Source of the DNA: Eumeta japonica
Taxonomy: Eukaryota > Arthropoda > Insecta > Lepidoptera > Psychidae
DNA: 64,000 nucleotides
Assembly (NCBI GenBank): GCA_005406025.1
Contig: BGZK01000151.1
Span: 434,001-498,000, forward strand
Direction of reading: 5' to 3'
Positions within the stretch are counted from its first letter, which is position 1. Every line of letters begins with the position of its first letter. A model generated the notes under the pieces. The model was given only the letters and a program-made list of their open reading frames with translations, ran no database searches and was not told where the DNA came from. The translations under genes were made by a program, and so were the position numbers. Positions 1-9,090 of the stretch are shown in pieces.

Positions 1-421
1 CCCACGCGTTTCTTGTAAATATTAGTCGTCGCTGTTCTGACCTTTTATCAACAACGCGTCTATAAGCTTCAGCAGCTTCAACGGTTTCTGTAGCTCTTTG
101 GGACGCCATGTAAGTCGCCTGCTGAAGATGTCGAGCTTGATACTATTCGGGTGTCTCCGCAGTCCGTTGAGATGCTAGATACTCAGCATGCCGTCGACAC
201 TGATCTTGGGACTTTCTGGTGTCTCATCAGCTCGTTGAGATGCCAAATATTCAGCATGCTGTCGACGCCGAGCTTGGGACTTCTCTGGTGTCTCGGCAGC
301 TCTGTGAGCTGCCTCACAGTACGCAGTTCGGTTTGTGGAAACGTCTCGTTAAGTCTAGCTACTTTCATAGTTCGAGCTTATTAGAGCTTTGGTAAAGATT
401 ATACTTACGCTTTCGCGGCAT
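1..421 (-). pseudogene. STPR (23-residue repeat) protein fragment, 5' part
   Basis: Read on the minus strand from an ATG at 421-419 (MPRKRK start), this encodes tandem repeats of 23 residues, i.e. 69 bp, each containing an ETPE core followed by Arg-rich sequence and a YLASQR-type end. The best-preserved units lie at about 300-230 and 215-100. The period and ETPE core match the STPR (score-and-three-amino-acid peptide repeat) DNA-binding domain known from silkworm FMBP-1; similar N-termini also occur in front of PIF1/Helitron-type helicase genes in insects. At least three frame changes (near 375, 320 and 210) and one in-frame TAG (near 150) break it. It runs off the left edge, so a helicase may lie outside the window. 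Alternative: a remnant of a host FMBP-1-like gene. Sure of the repeat type, unsure of the parent gene. Confidence 0.5.
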
Positions 422-954
422 AATTCTTAGCACGTGCTTTTTCTACACTTCCAAAAAATACAGTACGGTAGTTATTATTATGTTTATATTTTAAAAATGC
501 AATATTTGCCTATTTAATTAAAATTATAACTAAATAGTAATTAATAGGCAAAAAATAATTTAAATTTGTTAATTATAAAAGAAAAGCACGCTTCCGCGAG
601 TCTATTAATATTCTTTTATTATAAATTTTTCATTATTATTTCTGTTATGTTATTTACATTATTATAAGTGAACCAAAACAACCAAAAAAGGAGCAATTAC
701 TTACCTACCTACAACCTATATAATGTAATTTAAATAAAAACGAAGTAATTCGTTATAATTAACAGGTAAGTAACCTATCTATAATAATTAAAATAAAAAT
801 GAAGTATCTTTTTGTATGTGTAACTTCTAATAAAAAAAAACCCTGCCAATACCTAACCTTCGGCTTATATTACTTTAAGTACAATGCGTTTTTAACAAAT
901 CGCTAGTGCCTTGAAATTCTTAGAACAAAAACAGACACAACCGTCAATATCGTC
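422..954. other. AT-rich spacer, nothing recognised
   Basis: Very AT-rich DNA upstream of the STPR fragment. It would hold that gene's promoter, but I see no clear TATA/initiator arrangement and no repeat structure. Confidence 0.5.
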
Positions 955-1120
955 TGCCCTCACGTGTCTGCCCGTGTTCGGGTCGCGCACTCAGCGATGA
1001 GCGACTTCTTTCCCCATCTCACCCACCGTGCGTCGGACCGCCCGCCCGCCCCCGGCCCCTTCGACCACAGCCGCCAGCGGCGCCGTGCCGCTGGACCGCA
1101 CCGTAGTATTGCACACTCGG
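955..1120. other. GC-rich island, candidate noncoding element
   Basis: Sharp rise in GC and CpG against an AT-rich background, with a C-rich core at 1040-1065. The short frame across it has no recognisable protein. It could be a regulatory element or the remnant of a first exon; a search against related genomes would decide. Confidence 0.5.
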
Positions 1121-1510
1121 TTTGTCATCGTCGTAACTATTATTTGTCCAAATGATGTAGCGTGTAAGACATATTTTATCTACTTTAAATACCAGAAGCG
1201 ATAAAAGTATCTATTTCCATTTAGGAATCAATTTATTACTACCAAATGTGCATTTGAAATAAATTATCAATTTTTATTGTAGTTATGGTTTACTATTTTG
1301 GCTATAATGGCTTACACAAAAGATATAGATATATACTGTGGCGGGCTTTTTTGTAGGACTAAGGTGAACATTTCCACTATACATTATATACGTGTAATTT
1401 GAACGGTTTTTGCGGCACACGCCAGAATAGCTCACAGATGACAAATTTTTTTCCTGCTTACTTGACACTTATCGTTATATTTTGGATAATTGACACTATA
1501 TCTTTATAAA
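1121..1510. other. AT-rich spacer, nothing recognised
   Basis: No coding, repeat or RNA signal seen; short frames only. Confidence 0.5.
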
Positions 1511-1662
1511 TTATAACCTATGTGTTATTCCGATGTGTAGGCTGTATATTATTGTACAGTTTCATCGAAATTCATTCTGTGTTTTTTGCGTGAAAGAGCA
1601 ACAAACATTCATCCATTCATCCATAATTACAAACTTTCGCGTTTATAATATTAGTATGGATA
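1511..1662 (-). repeat. Lepidopteran interspersed repeat fragment
   Basis: Contains the block AACTTTCGCGTTTATAATAT preceded by a phrase close to TTTTTGCGTGAAAGAGCAAC and short CATTCATC repeats. This arrangement is one end of a very common noncoding repeat in moths and butterflies, here in reverse orientation to the copies at 27.6 and 28.2 kb. The transposon class is uncertain (Helitron-like Lep1 elements are one possibility). About 150 bp remain. Confidence 0.5.
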
Positions 1663-1689
1663 ACTGAGTCGGTAGGACTTTTCTAACTA

Positions 1690-2006
1690 CAAAACAATCA
1701 TTATTTGAATTCTTATGTGTCTGTATGTTTGTTTGTATGTGCACTTAATGCAATTTTCACGGGTGTTTAAATTGAACATCTAACTTAAACAATAAGGTTT
1801 GTTTTATTTTGATACACATTGAGGATTGTAATTGAATATGGGAAATGATTTTCTGAACCTCGTATCTGTATGGTTTTAAAACACATCACACTTCTTACTA
1901 CTACACTTTTAAAAAGTGGGACGAGAGCAGAAATACAATTAATAGAAGTAAAAGATGTAGAAATTCTTTATATTTCTACGCGGGCGAAATCACGAGCGAA
2001 GACTAG
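1690..2006 (+). repeat. Lepidopteran interspersed repeat, 3' part ending CTAGT
   Basis: Ends with TTTCTACGCGGGCGAAATCA followed by CTAGT near 2005, the usual terminal phrase of a widespread lepidopteran noncoding repeat; just inside it lies a small palindrome (AGAAATTCTTTATATTTCT). The upstream part (TTTAAATTGAACATCTAACT and neighbours) seems to belong to the same copy. The CTAGT end and terminal palindrome are what one expects of a Helitron-like element, but the class is an inference. Confidence 0.5.
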
Positions 2007-2274
2007 TTATAAGCTATATTGTGTCTAAATCGGGAGTCAGTGTATCAGTGGATAAAGATCGCTATCACCAGAGGAATGGGGAGTGGGGCTGTCAATGGGA
2101 GCGTGATTTGTTTCTTACGAATGCTAACGCAACTGTGGGCGAAAGCTAGTCTTCAATATGTCATACCCAGTGCATTTAACCGACGCTTTACAGTATTTGA
2201 ATAATACAAAATTAATTTTTAACATTACAAATACGTTCTAGCGTACAGTTCGCATCCTAACACAGCACACGGTA
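2007..2274. other. Spacer, nothing recognised
   Basis: Short frames only; no homology recognised. Confidence 0.5.
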
Positions 2275-2520
2275 CGTCATCATTATCGTCAGATCTCCTA
2301 AGAAGGTAATGAAGTGGAAAACCCGGCACGAGCGCCCGACGCGCCAAATGCGACGGCCCGGCCCGCAAACGCCCGTAAGTAGGCCGTTACGTCCGTCGTC
2401 GGCGGCGTTAATGCGCGCGCAGCCTGCTCGTTAGGTGTCGCGATTGACGATGACACCGCGACCTTGGCGGCAAAGTTTCGTCGTTAAGCCATAAATAGAG
2501 ATCGCGCTTTCGATCAGGTG
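2275..2520. other. GC-rich island, candidate noncoding element
   Basis: About 245 bp of GC- and CpG-rich unique sequence in an AT-rich setting, with stretches such as GGCGGCAAAGTTTCGTCG and CCATAAATAGAGATCGCG. No long frame and no transposon motif. It resembles the conserved noncoding blocks found around insect developmental genes, but this is a guess from composition. Confidence 0.5.
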
Positions 2521-3298
2521 ATTTCGCGTGCGCATAAACTTTTTCATCCCTTTAGGTGTCGCTGGTTTTTGCCTTTTTCCGTCGTCCGTGCGCCCATTCC
2601 GGTCTCATGGTTAATGTTGACGTTGTTTCGATGTAATGTCCTTATTACTCACATCTTTTATTTTTCTGCTTTTCTTACGATACCCATTCTTACAAAATGT
2701 ATTCTTGTACATATTTATTTTATTTATAAAATTACAGTTTTTGAATACTTTTTTACCCACGGCTTAAAACTAATTGTTTTCTCATTTTTTGTACGAGAGA
2801 CCAGCAGTGTTCATAGATATAAAAATATATTTAAACAAAATCGAACAACAATTAAATTAAAATTTTGTAATGCGTGTTAATATTGAATAAATCGGATATT
2901 ATATGTGCGGAGAAATTAATTGTATCTGCATAAATGTGTTCAAAATTTACTACTTAATGTTTTAATGAAAATTCAGCTCTAATTTTTAAACTCATCTCTG
3001 TCGTATTTTATAGTCCGCTTTATAGCACTTTCCCTTTACCGCGAAGGTGAGTAATGTTATTTTACTGTTATGCATACGGTGCATTACAAGTGAACGGCAA
3101 ATTGTTCATTAAAATTTGACTAAAAATTACTGCAATTTTTCTGCCGTAAATTTTTATTAAAATCGTTCTCAATTCCTGCAACTCATTTTGTTGCAACTGA
3201 CAATGGATATGCCTTTGGATAGTGGCATTAACTCATCTCAAATAGAGAATAGTGACAAAAATTTACTTTCTCCTGCACACGGGAAAAAAGAAGGTTAT
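2521..3298. other. AT-rich spacer, nothing recognised
   Basis: A 120-codon open frame at 2518-2880 has no recognisable domain and an amino-acid make-up typical of translated AT-rich noncoding DNA; I do not call it a gene. Confidence 0.5.
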
Positions 3299-3299
3299 G

Positions 3300-3357
3300 T
3301 GCTTGTGACAGAGGCAGAATGTACGAGAGATCGTACATTCTGCCTGTGTCACAAGCA
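3300..3357. ncRNA. Near-perfect hairpin, 26-bp arms, 4-base loop
   Basis: Arms 3301-3326 and 3331-3356 are reverse complements with one mismatch (GACAGAGGC against GACACAGGC); the loop is GAGA, and the outer pair 3300/3357 also matches. If transcribed it would fold into one long stem. Such a tight, nearly perfect stem is less typical of a microRNA than of a small inverted-repeat insertion or hairpin siRNA source. No flanking duplication was seen. The RNA assignment is speculative; the inverted repeat itself is certain. Confidence 0.5.
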
Positions 3358-3651
3358 TTGTAAGTTAGGTTAGTGATTAAATTTTGTTCTCATTTTGATT
3401 TTCGTTTTTAATAATAATACGTCATGAAAAGAATCTTGTAACCGTGAATTAATGATACAATAATTTACTTTCTTTTTAATTTTTTTAATCCTAAACTCTA
3501 TTCCTGCATATTTTTCCAAAGAAACACTTCACGTCGGGTGTCCGACACACACACTGTTTTTTTCTTACGTACCTACTGTTCTATTTAGTCAGTTTTCATT
3601 TAATAATGTCCTTGTTCAAATTGCATCATTTCTCGGGCATTTTAATTATTT
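3358..3651. other. Spacer between two hairpins
   Basis: AT-rich, nothing recognised. Confidence 0.5.
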
Positions 3652-3717
3652 TTTCGTATATTATTGATTTTATACAATTTTCAGGTTTGCATTGTATAAA
3701 ATCAACAATATACGAAA
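3652..3717. ncRNA. Near-perfect hairpin, 27-bp arms, 12-base loop
   Basis: Arms 3652-3678 and 3691-3717 are complementary with a single mismatch; the loop is TTTCAGGTTTGC. The size (66 nt) and loop are those of an insect pre-miRNA, but the almost perfect pairing also fits a tiny foldback insertion. It lies about 300 bp from the hairpin at 3300-3357, which has an unrelated sequence. A short open frame (3606-3794) spans it and is probably accidental. Confidence 0.5.
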
Positions 3718-3849
3718 GTGATCCAAAATATCCTACTAAAAACAATAAATACTATTTTGATTGGGAAAATGGTAAACTTGCAATAACGATTTAGTTTATC
3801 TAAATTGTTTGCAAAAACTTATCATAAGAAGTTCGGGAATTACACCTTT

Positions 3850-3912
3850 TTAGGGTTTCGTAAACAAAGGCAAAAAAGGAACCCTTGTTGTTCCTTGTCC
3901 TTCTTGTTCTAA
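3850..3912 (+). repeat. GGGTTCCGTA-type repeat fragment
   Basis: The stretch from TAGGGTTTCGTAAAC to GGAACCCTTGTTG resembles the start of a repeat very common in Lepidoptera, which begins GGGTTCCGTA and continues with GGAACCCTTAT. Only about 60 bp remain. A longer relative sits at 54175-54300. Confidence 0.5.
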
Positions 3913-4870
3913 TGAAATTATACCCACAGTTGTCCTATATAAACCGCCATTCAATTATGAAAATACGTTTAGGAAAACTTTTGTGTTAACTTACCAAACA
4001 TAAAATCAAGAGACGAAAAATTTATTTTTCGTGTACTCCATTGTATGGAGTGTCGTTTGATACGTTAAATAAATATGTATAAATAAAAAAAAATAAACGT
4101 ACACTTAAGATTGTCATATGAGATTTTCTTTGATACGTATATTTTTTGTTTTTTTTAGATTAATCCTGCTTCCTTCTCTTTAACGTTTGAATCGTATTTT
4201 TTAAAACACGAAAGAAATTATGAAATAGGACTAGAAATAAATGGAACGAAAACTATTTTGAGTAAAATCTGTTTACAAGTTTTTGTAGTTAAAACATTAA
4301 TTAAAACAAATTAACAATTTTCAGTTGTTAACAGTAACAATCTGATTACAGGCCTATATAGGCAGACAAGTTGATTTTAATACAATAGCTACATAACATT
4401 AAATAATACACCTGTGACAATAATATTTTAATTTGTACTTTTAAAATTTCTAAATTGTGACAGGGTGCACGTTTGATTTAAACTTGTGCAATAGCAAGTC
4501 CATATTATTATGTCCATTGGTTCAAAATCCTAGGTGCGGAAATATGATCTCATCTTGGACGGTTTTTTCCATTCTGATCAGTATTTGGCGTCTATATCAT
4601 CCCATTGTCATAAAAGCACGTCATCTTCAAAAGAAGTTTATACATGTAATTAAATTTGTACGGACTCGTACCTTCCGTACCTTACCTTCCGTATTCACAC
4701 TCGACCAGTGTTTTTATTTACTTTTTTGTCCAAAGTAACGTACACAATTATGTTACGAAAACTCATTGAATCACAATATACAGATTAAATAAAAATATTA
4801 TTGTACAAAAAAAAACCGACAAAGAGCTTACGACCCCATTCAGTATATTAACCAATAAAAGCGATCGAAA
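3913..4870. other. AT-rich spacer, nothing recognised
   Basis: Two tiny palindromes lie side by side at 4013-4032 and 4035-4051 (ACTCCATTGTATGGAGT). Otherwise no signal; the 93-codon frame at 4457-4738 is unrecognised. Confidence 0.5.
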
Positions 4871-5245
4871 CTTTTAAACTGTCGGCCGTACATCATCGCC
4901 GGCAGGGGGAACAGAGATCCGTGAAGGGCGGGGGTAGGATGAAATAAAAGCGAAATGGGAGGAGAATAAAAATACCGGAATAGGGCGGATAGACCTCCGG
5001 CAGGTATCGCCGGCGGGAAGTCGCGAACGGCGGAGCGGCGGCGCGCGCGGCCGCGGCGGCGCATTTATCAAAGCGCCGCCTATCGGCGCCCGGGCGTGCT
5101 GCGGCCCGCGAAATGACTCTCCAGAAGCTCGCCCAAAGAAAAATGATCCCGAAAACGCGAAACTCGATCCCGTCGCCGGGGCTATTGTCGAGCGCGTGCG
5201 GCGCCGCTATCGCTTGTCGCGTTTGTTACTGACACGGCCACTTTA
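4871..5245. other. CpG-dense island with GC stem-loop, candidate regulatory element
   Basis: The most CpG-dense stretch of the left third, especially 5030-5100. Within it GGCGGCGC (5055-5062) and GCGCCGCC (5073-5080) form an 8-bp stem around a loop containing TTTATC, a GATA-type site read on the other strand. Frames are open on the minus strand through 5064, but the products are Arg/Pro-rich, as expected of any GC-rich noncoding DNA. No transposon motif. Candidate enhancer, promoter or CpG island. Confidence 0.5.
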
Positions 5246-5640
5246 ACGCCACCATTTATTTTAGCATCATAAAAAAAATATGAATGGAATAAAAAGTATT
5301 AAATGACTTCGCCCAACAATGAAATAAATACTTATGACCCTATAAAGATTATGCTGAAATTTTATGCTTTAAGCATTTATTCATAGCTGTTGAAAATACT
5401 TGCGCGATTTAAAATAGAAAACGTGCGACTAATGCAGTTAAAAGATGTGTGTTTGGTGATAAAATATTCAATCATATCTGTAATTGCAATCGTTTGATAT
5501 GTCTTAAAGTGATGAAGTTTTAAAGTACATGGCAAAAAATTGCGCATGAAGCGTACGGTGGTAGAACAACTTTTTTACTTCCTCATGTTCCTGAATTTAC
5601 GAAATTCCCTTAAGCTATTCCGAGCGTAACCCCTAACAGA
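5246..5640. other. AT-rich spacer, nothing recognised
   Basis: No coding or repeat signal seen. Confidence 0.5.
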
Positions 5641-5960
5641 ACTCAAAACGGCAAGCGACAAGCGAGGTCCGTAATAAGCTCGTCGCGTACCCGCACCACA
5701 TATTTGTGGGTATTATAATGACTTTCGTAATACTGAATAGTTAACCCAAAAACTCATTTCAACTATAAGTGCGAGCTTAGTTCGAGAACAACCGCGCACA
5801 GCACCCATTGCGCTTGTAGATTGTTGTCGGGGCCCCGCTGGGAACGAAACTCAATTTGACGAAGTAGTTACGCGCCTTTATCGTCCGCGGGAACAAACGG
5901 CGGACGGCCTCGGAACAAATGTCGACGTTGTTTCGAGACGTTCGCTGGCTGTAGTACAAC
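5641..5960. other. GC-rich island, candidate noncoding element
   Basis: Unique sequence of balanced to high GC (for example GTCGGGGCCCCGCTGGGAAC at about 5825 and CGGCGGACGGCCTCGG at about 5898). No domain in any frame. Same character as the islands at 2.3 and 4.9 kb. Confidence 0.5.
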
Positions 5961-6060
5961 TTCTGAAGTGAGGCACTTTATTATGAATTAATGTAGGAAT
6001 TTGTTTTGTTGATAATAATGAATAACAAAGTTAGAGCTAAAATGTCGACGATATGTATTT

Positions 6061-6335
6061 AAACCGCACTCTCGTTTACCGGATTCGATTCCGACCACGG
6101 TCGAATCGGCCAGGGAATTGGACCGTGAGTCATATTAAGCAACCCGCTTTGGACGTCAAGCCGTCGGTCACGGTCGTTGTCATTACATCGGTTTGAGGAG
6201 CGAGCCCTTCAATCTGACACAAAAAAGTGCGTGAGAGAATAAGCCTGAGTAGTGGGGTTTGAAAACCTGACATAACATTGCTAGGTGAGTGGTCGACTCG
6301 GTTCGAACCTTGACCGAGAGCAAATGACATTTTTT
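6061..6335. other. Unassigned moderately GC-rich block with B-box-like words
   Basis: Contains GATTCGATTCC near 6082 and GGTTCGAACC near 6300, both close to the RNA polymerase III B box (GGTTCGANTCC). I found no A box at the right distance and no cloverleaf, so I do not call a tRNA or SINE. May be an old repeat. Confidence 0.5.
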
Positions 6336-6989
6336 AGCTTAAAACAAATTGAGCTATTTTCTCCGTATTACAAAGAGCACGCTAATCTATTGGGCGTGGA
6401 CGTTGTCGCTGTACAGTACTCGTTAACAGCTTCATAGCTTGGACTGGGCCAATGTACCGACTTAACTCCAAATCCCTAAATCTGAAATGAAGACCGCAAA
6501 AAAGAAATGCCCTTTGTGATAAAACTAGAAAAGACAGCAACTGATCAGTCACATTTCGATAATATGCTAAAACAAATTATTTCATGAACTAGTTCAGCCA
6601 ACCGGAAATTTAATCTGGAATCCGGCTCGCCCTAAGAAAATGATTCGAACACTTATCATATTATTCATATTTAACTAACGGTTTTGTGTTCGAAATAGCT
6701 TCGTATATAGAAAGACGAAACCTGTACAGCAACATGTGCAGCATGCGTCTTCTCGAAATATACAATCCTAATATCAAGAAAAATATAAACACAGTCTTTC
6801 TATGAAAAACATTATTTTTTTGTAATATTAAAAAAAACATATATACGGTTTATTATTGTGTTGATCAACAAGTCTATAAAATCTATCCATGGAGGCGAGA
6901 TGAAAGCACAATTTTTATAGAGACCTCTTTTTCGCCCAACAACTCCATCCGAGAAGACATAGAGTGAATACCTTCATCTCTTTTATCGA
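6336..6989. other. AT-rich spacer, nothing recognised
   Basis: No coding, hairpin or repeat signal noticed. Confidence 0.5.
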
Positions 6990-7090
6990 CCAAACATTGT
7001 AGCAACCACGGTCCCGACCCCAGTCTCGCTCTCGTTCTCGATCCCGATCATGATGTGATTTCCGGTTCCTATCAAATCACGCCTCAGGAA
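6990..7090 (+). repeat. GATTCC-rich repeat fragment
   Basis: A run of degenerate GATCCCGAT / CTCTCGTTCTC hexamer-like units. The same pyrimidine-rich, GATTCC-type core occurs at 18125-18215, 39370-39480 and 45000-45110, so this is taken as a short piece of that family. Confidence 0.5.
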
Positions 7091-7329
7091 AGTATGCTCT
7101 TACACCAAAACACATATACTGGTACTTGATGATTTCGTTACTGACTTTTGCCAGCGGCTCTGCGCGCAATAAATAATACCTCATTTTTTCTATTGAGCTA
7201 TGTTGCTATCATTTATACCAATCCGATCTGGTTTTCGATTTAAGTCACAATTCTTGTTCTATAATTTAACCCTAAGTCCCTTTTTTTTCTTATCGCGCTA
7301 TCGCTTTAGGTTTGATATCGATTCCGCCA

Positions 7330-7505
7330 CAGGAAGACATTAATCGGGGGTATAAAGTATCGTATGTATAATGCAGAAAATATTGTATCTGTATGCTAAA
7401 CTTCATCTAAATCCGTCCACCCGGTTATGTATAATTGAATTACAAACCAACAAACATCGTTACAAAGTATCATATTTGTGATATTACAATAACAGGATAT
7501 AGTAC
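7330..7505 (-). repeat. Degraded lepidopteran interspersed repeat
   Basis: The order GGGGTATAAAGTATC, then CTTCATCTAAATCCGT, then ACCAACAAACATC parallels the repeat at 1511-1662 (CATCGAAATTC, then AACAAACATTC). Much eroded; orientation inferred from that order. Confidence 0.5.
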
Positions 7506-7984
7506 TGACGTAAAACGCAATGTAAAAACCCTGTCGTTCATTTTAATTTACTATGACTTTTTTAGTATTAAACCATTATATTAATCATATGTCACAATAT
7601 TATAAAGGATCTCAGACAAGAAATACACTTATGAGCTATAAAATATGGTTTGGATCTATTGCAATGTACTTCCTCAAATATAGGAGACCACAGCATGCAA
7701 TGATATTCATGAGCAACATCAAAAAGTTATTACTTATTAGGACTTATTACTAAGTTTAGAATCTTATTAAACATTCATTAAAACTTACTTATACAATAAT
7801 AAAATAATATATTATACATTCTTAAAATCAACATGCCAATATGTAGCTAGTACATGTGATTTGTAGTACAACTTTTAAGGAGCTCTGACTTGAATTTACG
7901 CTGTATAGAAGACACATCCAGATCAAAACAGCTTTATCTTGACAATATTGTTGATTTGACGGCATAATCTATTTAAGCAAACAT
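7506..7984. other. AT-rich spacer, nothing recognised
   Basis: A 66-codon frame at 7553-7753 has no recognisable feature. Confidence 0.5.
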
Positions 7985-8650
7985 AAAAACCAAGATTAAT
8001 CTGAGAGATATCGAGAGATAACATGACAGAGATATCGAAAAGAGAATGAAAGCGGGAAATAAAGTGAATGGGGCCATGTTCGCTATTATGAATAGTAATA
8101 GCGTGTCACGACAAACGCGCTTGGTTATACATAATGGTGTTCTAATCCCTACGCTTATGTATGGTAGTAAAAGCTGGGTATGGCAGAAGAAAAATAAAAG
8201 TAGAATCAGTGCAGTGGAAATGCACCCATGCATGCTTGCATTCCACATATATGTGGAATGTCTCGGAAAGATAGATGTAGAAACAATGATGTTAGACAGC
8301 GGTGCGGTTTGAAGGAAGATGTAGTGACTAGAGTAGAAAGAGGTATGTTACGGTGGTCTGGCCGTCTGGAATGCATGAATGAAAGGAAACTGACAAAACA
8401 AATCTATAGAGCGAATATATAGTCAGCAAGTGTCGCCCTAGAAAATCCTATGCAGACTATATTAGTGGCATATTTAAAAAGGACTAAATTTTAAGCACCG
8501 AGAAACCGACGAGCTTGCATGAAAAGATTGATGGATGTCAGTGAGGCAAGAGAGATATGCAAAGATTGTACCTTGAGGAAATCTATAGTCTCTGCCTACC
8601 CTTCTGGGAAACAGGCGTGAGTGTCTATTATTCATTATGTCTTTTATTAA
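7985..8650 (+). mobile_element. RTE-like LINE, C-terminal remnant (copy A)
   Basis: Encodes the tail of an insect endonuclease-reverse transcriptase polyprotein. Seen in the sequence: KVNGAMFAIMN, then HNGVLIPTLMYGSKSWVW (about 8120-8190), then, in another frame, LKEDVVTRVERGMLRWSG and LTKQIYRAN (8305-8420), then the family's 3' phrase TCTCTGCCTACCC and AACAGGCGTGAG near 8600-8625. The reverse transcriptase core is missing (5'-truncated), and there are frame changes near 8230 and 8420. A 22-bp perfect palindrome at 8239-8260 replaces the expected sequence. Relatives: 12036-12420, 14840-15500, 41295-41665 and 52810-52915, all in the same orientation. RTE as the clade is my best judgement. Confidence 0.5.
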
Positions 8651-8679
8651 TCTGAGAACGCGGAACATTAAATAATATG

Positions 8680-9090
8680 AATTTATTCGGTCTAGGCATT
8701 TTTTGGGAATGTTAATATGAAGCTTGGAAAGTAGTTCATCACTATCGTTAATTCTATTGAATATCTTAAAAAGAAAGACTAAATCTAGAAATTTTCTACG
8801 ATCGATTAGTAATGGTAAATTATAATATTGTAACCTTTATTCATAAGAAGGCAAATGCTTAGCTAATAAGTCACTGTACGAAATATGATACAAAATTCGT
8901 CTTAGGACACTTTCTATCTTTTTAACATATATATCGTAATGTGGATTCCAAACTATACTACAAAATTCAAGTTGTTGGTGAAAAAGGGTGTTGAACAAAG
9001 TAATTTTGGTAGCAGAATTTATAACATTTTTACAATTCCGTATTATAAAACCTAATATTATAAAACTTTTGGAAACTATAAAATAAAGAA
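8680..9090 (-). mobile_element. LINE reverse transcriptase C-terminal remnant
   Basis: On the minus strand, roughly 9070 to 8690, the translation contains LGFIIRNCKNVINSATKI, then LEFCSIVWNPHYD and YVKKIESVLRRIL, then LPLLIDRRKFLDLVFLFKIF. These match the region after the reverse-transcriptase palm in CR1/Jockey-like insect LINEs (the usual pattern is a LEYASVVWNP-like phrase, then a VQRKFLR-like phrase, then a DRRKYLDL-like phrase). The frame is open over much of it with at least one stop near 8830. No upstream catalytic YADD motif was found, so only about 400 bp survive. It differs from the LINE at 56.5-58.7 kb. Confidence 0.5.

Noticed and set aside
151..384. Plus-strand frame of 77 codons at the left edge
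   Set aside because: It lies opposite the STPR repeats and its apparent repetition only mirrors their 69-bp period.
2518..2880. 120-codon plus frame as a gene
   Set aside because: No domain, hydrophobic low-information product typical of AT-rich noncoding DNA, no supporting context.
3360..3376. TTAGG-like telomeric words (GTTAGGTTAG)
   Set aside because: Fewer than two units, no array.
4840..5071. Arg/Pro-rich minus frames across the 5.0-kb island
   Set aside because: Open frames are expected in CpG-rich DNA; two frames are open at once and neither resembles a protein.
6061..6335. Possible tRNA or tRNA-derived SINE (B-box-like GGTTCGAACC and GATTCGATTCC)
   Set aside because: No A box at the right distance and no cloverleaf could be drawn on either strand.
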